A stretch of DNA of 64,000 nucleotides from DATFFO01 sp963772815 (lineage in GTDB: Bacteria > Actinomycetota > Acidimicrobiia > Spongiisociales > ZC4RG35), in NCBI GenBank assembly GCA_963772815.1, contig CAVYYV010000004.1, positions 310,001-374,000 on the forward strand. The letters run 5' to 3'. This document shows, in pieces, positions 30,673 through 38,852 of this stretch. Every line of letters starts with the position of its first letter. Position 1 is the stretch's first letter. A program made the position numbers and the translations under genes. The notes under the pieces are model-generated. The model did no database searches. It had not been told where the DNA came from and saw only the letters and a program-made list of their open reading frames with translations.

Positions 30673-33402
30673 TCAGTGGTCCCAGGAAGGGTCGGGGCGG
30701 TCGGGATCGATGTCGTAGCGTTTGAGAGCGTCTTTGACGACGGATTCGTCCATTTTTCCTTCCCTGACCAGAGCGGCGAGTGTCGTGAAGGCGACGTGGC
30801 CGGCGTCGGTCTCGAAGAACCTGCGCAGAGCCGAGCGACTGTCGGAGCGGCCAAACCCATCTGTGCCGAGGATGCTGAAGGTTCCCGGCATCCACCGGCC
30901 CACCTGGTCTGGAACCGCCTTCATGAAATCGGTCACCGCGATCTTGGGACCGTCGACGCCCGAGAGAGCCCGGTGCACGAACGGTGCGCGGGGCTCCGAC
31001 GTGGGGTGCAGGCGGTTCCATCGCTCCACGGACAGGGCTTCCTCCCGCAGCTTCTTGTATGAGGTGGCCGACCACAGCTCCACCCCAACCCCGTAGTGGT
31101 CTGCGAGCTGCTGTCGAGCTTCGCGGGCCGCCAGGTTGGCGGTACCCGAGAAGAGGATCGCCGCCTGGGTCGCCAATCCTTCCGGCGGGCCCTGCCAGCG
31201 ATACAGGCCGTCGATGATGCCCTGTTCCACCCCATTGGGGCGGGGTGGCTGGATGTAGTTCTCGTTGTAGACGGTGAGGTAGTAGAAGACGTCCTCGGGT
31301 TCGGACCCGTACATGCGCCGAATCCCGTCCTCGACGATCGTCCCCACCTCGTAGGCAAAGGCCGGGTCGTATGCCTGGCACACGGGCACCGTGGAGGCGA
31401 GCACGTGGCTGTGCCCGTCCTGATGCTGGAGGCCCTCTCCCTGAAGAGTGGTGCGCCCCGCGGTGCCACCGACCAGAAAACCACGAGCGCGGGCGTCGGC
31501 GGCAGACCAGAGCAGGTCCCCGACCCGTTGGAAGCCGAACATCGAGTAGAAGATGAAGAAGGGAACCATCGGAACCCCACGGTGGGCATAGGCGGTGGCG
31601 GCAGCTATCCACTCGGCGGTGGCGCCGGCCTCGGTGATGCCCTCCTCCAGGATCTGGCCGTCCCGGGACTCGTGATAGGAGAGGAGCATGGCGTGGTCGA
31701 CTGGCTCGTAGAGCTGTCCCTGTGAGGCATAGATGCCCAACTCCCTGAACAGTCCATCCATGCCGAATGTGCGGGCCTCGTCCGGGACGATTGGCACGAC
31801 CCGGGGCCCAAAACCGTCGAGGCGCGCCAGGTTACGCAGGAGCCGGGTCAAGGCCGCGGTGGTGGAGGCCTCGACCTTTTCGGAACCCTGATACACCTCC
31901 GAGAAGGACTCCTGGCCGGGCAGGATGAGAGGGGATCTCACCCTCACCACCCGGGAGGGCAGGAAGCCGTTCAGCTCTTCACGGCGTGCCATGAGGTACT
32001 CGTACTCCTCGGAGCCCGGCTCGGGCCGGAAGTAGGGCGGCTCGTTCTCGCCTTCGAGAGCCTCAGCCGGGATTACGTGTTCGAGGTGAAGCCTCTCCCG
32101 CAGGCCCATGAGCTGTTGGTTGGTTAGCTTCTTGATCTGATGGGTGGCATTGCGACCCTCGACGTCCGGCCCCAGCGTCCACCCTTTGATCGTCTTGGTC
32201 AGGATGACCGTGGGCCCGTCGGTCAGGTCATGAGTGGCGGCGTAATAGGCAGCGTAGATCTTCCGGTAGTCGAGGCCTCCGCGGCGCAAGGCCCAGATGT
32301 CCTCGTCCGTCCAGTCGGCCACCAACGCAGCCGCTCTCGGATCCTTGCCGAAGAAGTGCTCCCGTACGAAGGCGCCGTCCTCGGCCTTGTAGCGCTGGTA
32401 CTCGCCATCGACGGTCTCGTTCATCACGTTCACCAAGGCGCCGTCGACGTCCTTGGCCAGGAGCTCGTCCCAACCCGATCCCCAGATGACCTTGATGACG
32501 TTCCAGCCCGCACCGCGGAAGACGGCCTCCAGTTCCTGGATGATCTTGCCGTTGCCCCGCACGGGACCGTCGAGTCGCTGCAAGTTGCAGTTGATCACCC
32601 ACACCAGATTTCCGAGCCTCTCGCGAGCCGCCAGCGATATCGCCCCGAGAGTCTCGGGTTCGTCCACCTCGCCGTCCCCGAGGAAGCCCCAGACTCGGGA
32701 CCCGGATGTGTCGTCGATGCCCCGGTGTTGGAGATACCGGTTGAACCGGGCCTGGTAGATGGAGTTGATCGGCCCCAGGCCCATCGAAACGGTGGGGTAT
32801 TCCCAGAAGTCGGGCATCAGCCGGGGGTGCGGGTAGGAGGAAAGGCCTCCTCCCCCCACCTCGAAGCGGAACCGGTCCAGGTGGCTCTCGTCGATACGAC
32901 GTTCCAGGAAGGCGCGGGCGTACATCCCCGGGGCGGCGTGACCTTGGAAGTAGATGTGGTCGCCGGGCTCTCCGTCGTCCTTGCCCCGGAAGAAGTGGTT
33001 CTGTCCCACCTCGTAGAGCGTCGCCGAAGAGGCGAAGGTAGAAAGGTGGCCCCCGATGCCGGGCTCGGCATGATTGGCCTTGATGACCATGACCGCGGCG
33101 TTCCACCGGATGAGTCGGCGGATCCTGCGTTCCAGCTCTCCGTTGCCTCCGTATTCGGGCTGCTCCTCGAGGGGGATGGTGTTGATATACGGGGTGGTGA
33201 GGGGCGCCGGGACGCCGATGTCACTCTCATGGGCTCGTTCCAGCAGCTTGGCGAGGAGGAAGCGGGCCCGGACCGGGCCTCGTTGCGCGAATACGGCGTC
33301 GAGGGACTCGATCCACTCTCGGGTCTCCTCCGGGTCCAGGTCGGGCAGCTGGTATACGAATTCGTCCGCCAGGGTTCTGGCGAGATCGGGAGGAAGAGCC
33401 AT
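30673..33402 (-). CDS. aceE: Pyruvate dehydrogenase E1 component, homodimeric
   Basis: 909 aa from the ATG at 33402 (MALPPDLARTLADEF), close to the usual length of the single-chain AceE. It decarboxylates pyruvate with ThDP and Mg and passes the acetyl group to E2 lipoyl domains. Recognisable blocks include SYPHPRLMPDFWEYPTVSMG, the ThDP/Mg stretch FLGDGEVDEPE and its later partner (VINCNLQRLDGPVRGNGK), and the C-terminal transketolase domain ending near DRPDPSWDH. ATGs at 33423/33420 are alternatives, none with a clear Shine-Dalgarno. E2 and E3 genes are not adjacent. Divergent from the radical SAM gene across about 50 bp. Confidence 0.95.
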   Translation of the reverse strand: MALPPDLARTLADEFVYQLPDLDPEETREWIESLDAVFAQRGPVRARFLLAKLLERAHESDIGVPAPLTTPYINTIPLEEQPEYGGNGELERRIRRLIRWNAAVMVIKANHAEPGIGGHLSTFASSATLYEVGQNHFFRGKDDGEPGDHIYFQGHAAPGMYARAFLERRIDESHLDRFRFEVGGGGLSSYPHPRLMPDFWEYPTVSMGLGPINSIYQARFNRYLQHRGIDDTSGSRVWGFLGDGEVDEPETLGAISLAARERLGNLVWVINCNLQRLDGPVRGNGKIIQELEAVFRGAGWNVIKVIWGSGWDELLAKDVDGALVNVMNETVDGEYQRYKAEDGAFVREHFFGKDPRAAALVADWTDEDIWALRRGGLDYRKIYAAYYAATHDLTDGPTVILTKTIKGWTLGPDVEGRNATHQIKKLTNQQLMGLRERLHLEHVIPAEALEGENEPPYFRPEPGSEEYEYLMARREELNGFLPSRVVRVRSPLILPGQESFSEVYQGSEKVEASTTAALTRLLRNLARLDGFGPRVVPIVPDEARTFGMDGLFRELGIYASQGQLYEPVDHAMLLSYHESRDGQILEEGITEAGATAEWIAAATAYAHRGVPMVPFFIFYSMFGFQRVGDLLWSAADARARGFLVGGTAGRTTLQGEGLQHQDGHSHVLASTVPVCQAYDPAFAYEVGTIVEDGIRRMYGSEPEDVFYYLTVYNENYIQPPRPNGVEQGIIDGLYRWQGPPEGLATQAAILFSGTANLAAREARQQLADHYGVGVELWSATSYKKLREEALSVERWNRLHPTSEPRAPFVHRALSGVDGPKIAVTDFMKAVPDQVGRWMPGTFSILGTDGFGRSDSRSALRRFFETDAGHVAFTTLAALVREGKMDESVVKDALKRYDIDPDRPDPSWDH

Positions 33403-33452
33403 AGGCGTGAGCCTACCCATCATGAGTTGGTGAGTAGATGTGAGCCCGTCTG

Positions 33453-34877
33453 GTGCCGATGGGCTTGGAGCAAGGAGCACCTACCATTCCGGTGGTGCGG
33501 GTCCTTCTTATCTCGACCTACGAACTGGGTCACCAGCCGCTGCACCTGGCGGCTCCGGCCGCCGAGCTGCGGGCTGCCGGCCATGACGTGACGGCCCTCG
33601 ATCTGGCCGTCGAGCCGTGGGATCGCGCCCTCGTGACGGAGGCGGAAGCGGTCGCCATCTCGGTCCCAATGCACACGGCCATGCGAATGGCGATGGAAGT
33701 GGCCGCCAGAATCCGCCAGGAGCGACCCGACGTGCCCATTGCCCTCTACGGCCTCTACGCAGCCGTGGGGTCGGAGCACACGCTGCGAGGCGTGGCTGAT
33801 CGCCTCATATGCGGCGAGTACGAGGACCAGCTGGTGGCGTGGGTTTCTTCATTGAAGGGAGATTCTCCCGCCGCCGGGGTGAGCGTGGACATAGGAAGAC
33901 GACGCTTCATCATCCCGCAACGGGACCTCCTGCCCGGACTGGACAACTATGCCCAACTGATGACGGGCGAGCGATCTCAGAACGTCGGCTACGTCGAGGC
34001 CAGCCACGGTTGTCGGCACCGATGTGCTCATTGCCCGATCCCGGCGGTCTATGACGGCCGGTACCGGGTCACGGGAGAGGGTTCCGTCCTGGCGGACATC
34101 GCCCAATTGGTGGCGGCCGGCGCCGGCCACATCACGTTCGGCGACCCCGATTTCCTCAATGCTCCCGCGTACACGCTCAGGGTCCTGGAGGAGGCTCACC
34201 AACGTTTTGCGGACGTCACCTTCGACGTCACGGTCAAAGTGGAGCACTTGTTGGCCCACCATGATGCGCTGCGGCAGATGGCGGACTGCGGCGTCATCTT
34301 CATCACGTCGGCAGTCGAGACACTCGACGATGCCATTCTCGCCCGGCTGGCCAAGGGTCACACTGCGGCAGATGCCACGGCTGCGGTCGAGCTGGTCCGG
34401 GAGGCGGGGATGGACATCCACCCGACCTGGCTGCCCTTCACACCCTGGACCACGGCAGGCGGCGTGGCCGAGATCGCCCGATTTGTATGGGAGCAGGACC
34501 TGGCACCGGTGACAGACCCGGTTCAGCTCTCGATTCGCCTGCTGATCCCCGACGGATCCCTGATGCTGGAGGTCGATGGCCTGTCCGACTTCGTCGTGGG
34601 ATACGACGCCGAAGCACTGGGATATGTGTGGCGCCCGTTCGATCCGGTCATGGATGTTCTCCAGGGTGAGCTCGCCACACTGGCGGAGCACGGTGCCGAC
34701 GCCGACGAGTCACCTCTGCTGACGCTCGAGAAGATGACCTCCGTGATCGCCGACTTCGCAGGGGTTCCGGTGTCGGCGGCACCGAGGCCGACGGAACACG
34801 ATCGGCCCCGATTGAGTGAGCCCTGGTTCTGTTGTAGTGAGCCGACCTGTGCTCAGCTGAAGGTCCTGGAGCTCTGA
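33453..34877 (+). CDS. B12-binding-type radical SAM protein with CCSEP tail
   Basis: 474 aa from the ATG at 33453; GTGs at 33492/33495 are equally good starts because the fold begins at VRVLLIST. Residues 15-130 form a cobalamin-binding-type Rossmann domain but without an obvious DxHxxG motif. The radical SAM Cys triplet C-x3-C-x2-C is at 187, 191 and 194 (SHGCRHRCAHC), in a TIM-barrel-like domain to about 400. The C-terminus carries WFCCSEPTC (458-466). A family known as CUAEP/CCAEP-tail radical SAM (seleno)proteins has this kind of ending, some members with selenocysteine; here both positions are ordinary TGT codons. Substrate unknown. NfuA-like and Fe-S machinery would be needed. Confidence 0.8.
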   Translation: MPMGLEQGAPTIPVVRVLLISTYELGHQPLHLAAPAAELRAAGHDVTALDLAVEPWDRALVTEAEAVAISVPMHTAMRMAMEVAARIRQERPDVPIALYGLYAAVGSEHTLRGVADRLICGEYEDQLVAWVSSLKGDSPAAGVSVDIGRRRFIIPQRDLLPGLDNYAQLMTGERSQNVGYVEASHGCRHRCAHCPIPAVYDGRYRVTGEGSVLADIAQLVAAGAGHITFGDPDFLNAPAYTLRVLEEAHQRFADVTFDVTVKVEHLLAHHDALRQMADCGVIFITSAVETLDDAILARLAKGHTAADATAAVELVREAGMDIHPTWLPFTPWTTAGGVAEIARFVWEQDLAPVTDPVQLSIRLLIPDGSLMLEVDGLSDFVVGYDAEALGYVWRPFDPVMDVLQGELATLAEHGADADESPLLTLEKMTSVIADFAGVPVSAAPRPTEHDRPRLSEPWFCCSEPTCAQLKVLEL

Positions 34878-34924
34878 TCCAACCACGGGCCGCCGAGGGG
34901 GGTACAGGCTCCTAGGATGGCTGT

Positions 34925-35446
34925 ATGGCCGATCAGGATCGTCGCTTTGGGTGTGGATGTCTCCCCCTGGTCGCCTTGCTGATCGCGGGATCCATCATGT
35001 TGGTTGGCCTGGACAGCGCCGGCACGGGATGGGGACGGGTCGTGGCGTCGACTGCCCTCGTGGTGCTGGCCGCCGTGATCGTCCTGGGCGCAGTCGTCCG
35101 GCGCAGGCGACAGGAATCGTTTGGTGCTGAAGACGGATCCGCCACCCCGACCGGGCCGACCAGGGACACCGTCCAACCCTCCCGACCTCCGCCGTCCCGG
35201 CCGGAGCCGCAGAGGCGGGCGAAGGACTTGCGGAGCGGTCCGCGGGGCCTGATCACCCAGGCCGATGACCCCGATACCGACCGATTGCGAAAACACCTGG
35301 TGGAGGCGGTTGCGGACCTGGCGGACAAGACCGAGGACATGGTCTCAGGGACGAAACAGGGCCGTGCCAAACCCCTCACCTCAGAGGAGATGATCGCTCG
35401 GGCCAAGAAGCGGATCGCCGAGTTCGGCCAGGATCGCCAGACCTGA
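34925..35446 (+). CDS. Small membrane protein with cytoplasmic tail
   Basis: 173 aa. Two hydrophobic helices (about 12-29 and 38-58) with Cys10 and Cys12 before the first, then RRRR and a long polar, Pro-rich segment (about 70-105). A charged helical tail ends in LTSEEMIARAKKRIAEFG. No family recognised. The composition and tail helix are coherent enough to be a real gene. It stands alone, 47 bp after the radical SAM gene and convergent with plsB with seven bases between them. Confidence 0.6.
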   Translation: MADQDRRFGCGCLPLVALLIAGSIMLVGLDSAGTGWGRVVASTALVVLAAVIVLGAVVRRRRQESFGAEDGSATPTGPTRDTVQPSRPPPSRPEPQRRAKDLRSGPRGLITQADDPDTDRLRKHLVEAVADLADKTEDMVSGTKQGRAKPLTSEEMIARAKKRIAEFGQDRQT

Positions 35447-35453
35447 GCCGGTC

Positions 35454-37748
35454 TTACCTGTACCGGTTGGCCGCTTCCAAATAGCGGGACAACTCGGAGG
35501 CGAACAGGTCCCGGTTTTCTGCTACTTCCGGCCCGGTTCCGGCCAAACCTCGGTTCTCGGCCAGAAGGAGCCCACCTCCGAAGGGGATCTTGGAGACGCT
35601 CTCGTCGGAGCGGATCTTCCCGTCGAGCAGGTAGAGACGCCCACGTCCCAGGCACACGTCCAGGAAATGCTCGCGCTCGATCGCTCCGTCGGTGGCGGCC
35701 AATTCGTCAGCCACGACGAGGTAGGACTCGAGCAGGGGGAGTACCGCCCAGCCCACCGTCGACGGACGCAGCTTGATGTCTCGCCCCCTCCCGGCCTCGA
35801 GCTCTCGGACCCAGTTGGGGTGCTCCTCGGCCAACTCGTCGGACACCAGTTTGCGGAACTCTGCCCTCTCGGCAAAGAAGAACTCGAATTTGAGGAGATC
35901 GCGCAGGTCGAAGATGTCGGCCCAAAAGCTTTCCAGATCGGGCGCGGCCAGTGCCACCTCAGCCAAGCCACGAGGGACGAAGAAGTGTTCGACGGCGTTG
36001 GAGTAGTAAGAGGCGCGTAGCCTCTGGTCGGCGTCCATCCAGTAGAGCGTCCTTCCCGCGGCGGTGTGAGAGGAGATCAGCCCGTGCTCGCCCATCAGCG
36101 TCATGGTGCGTGCGACGTCCTTGCCGTCCGTTGGGAGGTGGTGAACGGTGGTCGGCAACTGCCGACGACTCACGTAGGTGGCCAACTCCCGGGATGCGGC
36201 GGCGATGGTGCCCGTGTCCCGGGGTTCGCCTTTGGCGGATAGGAATACCGTGACCACCAACGCGGTCGGTGTGATCGGGGTGACGGAGGCGATCCGGTAC
36301 ATCACCTCGAAGGCCAGCTTCTGCACCTCGATCGGACTCTCGTCCGTCAGGTCTGCCCCGGCCAATTCGCCGGCCATGGAGATCGGCTCGGCGAATCGAA
36401 TGTAGATGTCGCCGTAGCGGCGGCGAAGACTGCGAGCGAACTTGAGGGCCCACGAGAACGTCTCGGTCTCCTTCCTGCCTCCGGTCGCCTCCGTCACATA
36501 GGCACCCACCTCCTGGATGTGGTCGTAGACAATCGAGATGGGCAGCAGGTAGACATCGTCGGCCTTGTGTCGGGAGAAGCTTTCCACGACCCAGGTCAGC
36601 ATCCCGTAACGGGGCGGTCGGAGTTTCCCGGACCGGGAGCGCCCGCCCTCCAGGTACCACTCGAGCGGGAATCGTTTCTGGACCAGGTAGTCGAGGTAGG
36701 TACGGAGGACGTACTTGTACAGCTCGTTGTCCTTGAAGCTGCGCCGTATGTAGAACACGCCGGTACGCCGAACCAGCGGGCCGATCGGAAAGAAGTTCAT
36801 GTTGATCCCGCCGGCGGTGTGATTGGGCGGCAGGTCGTTCTCCCACAGCATGAATTGCAGCGAGAGCCGGTCCAGGTTGGACTTGTGCGAGGGCAGAAAG
36901 ACCAATGGGTAGTCCCTGCCCAGCCGAGCGATCTCCTCGATGGCAGATCGGTCGTAGTGGATGTACCCGTATCCCTGGCGGATCACCCAGTGGATCAGGT
37001 TGGCGATCAGGTCGATGACGTAAGGGCTATGCGAGGCGGCGATCTCCCGCACGTAGTAGCGGGCCCGAGCCAGAGCCACGGGCGCTGGGAGGCCACGGCG
37101 GCCGCCCAGCTCGATGGTCTCGCTGCGAAACGAGGGGTGGTTGACGATGTCTTCTGCCACGAACCTTGGGATCTTGTACCGGTTGCCCCTCTCCGAGCGC
37201 TCGGCGCGATCGAGCGCCAGCCGTGCCCGGCGCAGCACCAGGTCGCCGAGCGACCCGTACTCGACGCTTTGCTTGTGGGCGGCCTTCAGCTCGTTGTCCG
37301 TTGCCCCCTCGCCCACGACGATGCGGACCCGGTCGGGATGGCGAGCGAGGATCCAATAGTCCCGGAACCAACGCGGATCGCGAGGATCACCCAGCTTGAG
37401 CACATCCAGCCAGGACACGACGCGTCTGCCGTAGCGCTCGGCCGGCATCCACGCCACCCTCAACGGAAGCACCCAGAGCCGATCGTTGCCCGACAGGAAC
37501 GGTCCGAGCCGGGGATCGGTGGCGCGTCCGGGTCGTCGAATCCGGTTGGGCCCGATCCGGAAAACCTCGTAGCCGCCCAGAGGGAAGCAGCGTTGTAGCC
37601 AGGCTCGAAGCAGTGTCTCCTCCAGCCCGGTGGCGGCGTCCAGCAGGAACACCCTTCGGTGCTCGTCGTGACCCTCCGGGCACGGAGGCTCGATCGGCAG
37701 GTGCACGCGATCGACCCGGGCCAGTTCCGCCAGCGACCTCATCGGCAT
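35454..37748 (-). CDS. plsB: Glycerol-3-phosphate 1-O-acyltransferase, PlsB type
   Basis: 764 aa, close to the size of E. coli PlsB. It makes 1-acyl-glycerol-3-phosphate, the first step of phospholipid synthesis. The acyltransferase blocks are in order: block I PSHKSNLDR with His288 and Asp293 (H-x4-D), block II near GVFYIRRSF, block III LEWYLEGGRSRSGKL, block IV LLPISIVYD. It therefore looks fully active. Start is the first of two ATGs (37748, 37742). A plsY gene lies less than 1 kb away, so two different acylation systems for the same position are encoded side by side. Divergent from dtd. Confidence 0.92.
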   Translation of the reverse strand: MPMRSLAELARVDRVHLPIEPPCPEGHDEHRRVFLLDAATGLEETLLRAWLQRCFPLGGYEVFRIGPNRIRRPGRATDPRLGPFLSGNDRLWVLPLRVAWMPAERYGRRVVSWLDVLKLGDPRDPRWFRDYWILARHPDRVRIVVGEGATDNELKAAHKQSVEYGSLGDLVLRRARLALDRAERSERGNRYKIPRFVAEDIVNHPSFRSETIELGGRRGLPAPVALARARYYVREIAASHSPYVIDLIANLIHWVIRQGYGYIHYDRSAIEEIARLGRDYPLVFLPSHKSNLDRLSLQFMLWENDLPPNHTAGGINMNFFPIGPLVRRTGVFYIRRSFKDNELYKYVLRTYLDYLVQKRFPLEWYLEGGRSRSGKLRPPRYGMLTWVVESFSRHKADDVYLLPISIVYDHIQEVGAYVTEATGGRKETETFSWALKFARSLRRRYGDIYIRFAEPISMAGELAGADLTDESPIEVQKLAFEVMYRIASVTPITPTALVVTVFLSAKGEPRDTGTIAAASRELATYVSRRQLPTTVHHLPTDGKDVARTMTLMGEHGLISSHTAAGRTLYWMDADQRLRASYYSNAVEHFFVPRGLAEVALAAPDLESFWADIFDLRDLLKFEFFFAERAEFRKLVSDELAEEHPNWVRELEAGRGRDIKLRPSTVGWAVLPLLESYLVVADELAATDGAIEREHFLDVCLGRGRLYLLDGKIRSDESVSKIPFGGGLLLAENRGLAGTGPEVAENRDLFASELSRYLEAANRYR

Positions 37749-37828
37749 CTGCTCGATCGTACCGGGAGCGTCCCGCTCACAATCGTCTGGGGCGGGAGAT
37801 CAGATGGAGCCAAACGTAGGATGCGCTG

Positions 37829-38284
37829 GTGCGAGCAGTGGTGCAGCGAGTGCTCCGCGCCCGGGTCGACGTGGGCGGCGGGGTGGTGAGCGAGATCGGA
37901 CGGGGACTGGCAGTGCTCATCGGGGTCACGGAGTCGGATTCGTCGTCGGATGCTCAAGCGCTGGCGGCCAAACTGGCCGGGCTGCGTGTATTCGCCGACG
38001 AGGCCGGCGCGATGAACCTCTCTGTGCAGGATGTGGCCGGCGAGGTTATGGTCGTGAGCCAGTTCACGCTCTACGCAGATGCCCGTAGGGGGCGAAGGCC
38101 TTCCTTCACCCGGGCCGCGACGCCGGAGACGGCCGCGCCTCTGGTGGAGGAAGTGGTGGAGACGCTGCGGGAGCAGGGACTCGAGGTGCGCACGGGGATC
38201 TTCGGGGCACACATGGCGCTGGAACTGGTCAACGATGGTCCAGTCACGATTCTTCTCGAGACTCAGTCTGGGAAGCTGGTCTGA
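37829..38284 (+). CDS. dtd: D-aminoacyl-tRNA deacylase
   Basis: 151 aa from a GTG at 37829 (MRAVVQRVLRARVDV). The DTD signatures are present: the SQFTLYAD block (about 76-83) and NDGPVT near the C-terminus (about 136-141), whose GP motif carries the chirality-selecting cis-proline. The enzyme removes D-amino acids wrongly attached to tRNA. Its last 41 bases overlap the 3' end of plsY on the other strand, an unusually long convergent overlap. That makes the last 13 codons of each gene mutually constrained. Confidence 0.95.
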   Translation: MRAVVQRVLRARVDVGGGVVSEIGRGLAVLIGVTESDSSSDAQALAAKLAGLRVFADEAGAMNLSVQDVAGEVMVVSQFTLYADARRGRRPSFTRAATPETAAPLVEEVVETLREQGLEVRTGIFGAHMALELVNDGPVTILLETQSGKLV

Positions 38285-38852
38285 GAGTGTCTCGGACGTG
38301 CTTGGGTGCCATGACCAGCACCGAGCCCGCCGCTAGAACGACGAGCCACTCGTTGGGCGCCAGGCCCCATCCGTGAGGAAGTTCGATGAGGAGGGCGGCC
38401 ACCGATGCGATCAGGTAGAGGCTCAGCGATATCAGGGCAGCGGGGCCCGACCGGCGGAGGAGAGCCACGGCGATCACCAGCGCCGGGACCACGAGCAGGA
38501 GGAGGTGAGGCCAGGCGGCCAGCAGGACTCCACCCGTTATGGCGAGGCCCTTTCCGCCCCTCAGGCGGTACCAGGGGTTGTAGACGTTTCCGAGCGTGGC
38601 GGCCACCCCGGCCAACGCTCCGCCCGCGTCCCCTCCCAGCCACCTGCCGATCAGCACCGCGCCGGCTCCCTTGGCCAGTTCGGTGACCAGGACGACGACG
38701 GCCAGCGTCCTGCCGCTTATCTGCAAGGCGTTGCGCGTCCCCGGGTTCCCGGTGCCGCCGCGCCGCAGGCTTACGCCCCAGACTGCCGCCCACAGGTCCG
38801 CGCTCGGAGCGCTGCCCAGGAGTAAGCCGGCCAGGAAGGCGGCCGCCGCCAT
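38244..38852 (-). CDS. plsY: Glycerol-3-phosphate acyltransferase, PlsY type
   Basis: 202 aa with about five membrane helices, as usual for PlsY, which uses acyl-phosphate as donor. Cytoplasmic-loop motifs are visible: RGGTGNPGTRNA (motif 1, about 30-41), RLRGGKGLA (motif 2, about 96-104) and a shortened third region near the end. The ATG at 38852 overlaps the adnB stop as TGATG; the GTG one codon upstream is less likely. It is the last gene of an adnA-adnB-plsY run. The canonical motif 1 reads GSGNPGATN, so the Ser and Ala/Thr positions differ slightly here. Confidence 0.88.
   Translation of the reverse strand: MAAAAFLAGLLLGSAPSADLWAAVWGVSLRRGGTGNPGTRNALQISGRTLAVVVLVTELAKGAGAVLIGRWLGGDAGGALAGVAATLGNVYNPWYRLRGGKGLAITGGVLLAAWPHLLLLVVPALVIAVALLRRSGPAALISLSLYLIASVAALLIELPHGWGLAPNEWLVVLAAGSVLVMAPKHVRDTLRPASQTESREES

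Noticed and set aside
34830..34860. Selenocysteine (in-frame TGA) in the radical SAM tail
   Set aside because: Both tail positions are TGT codons and no in-frame TGA or SECIS-like element is seen before the real stop.
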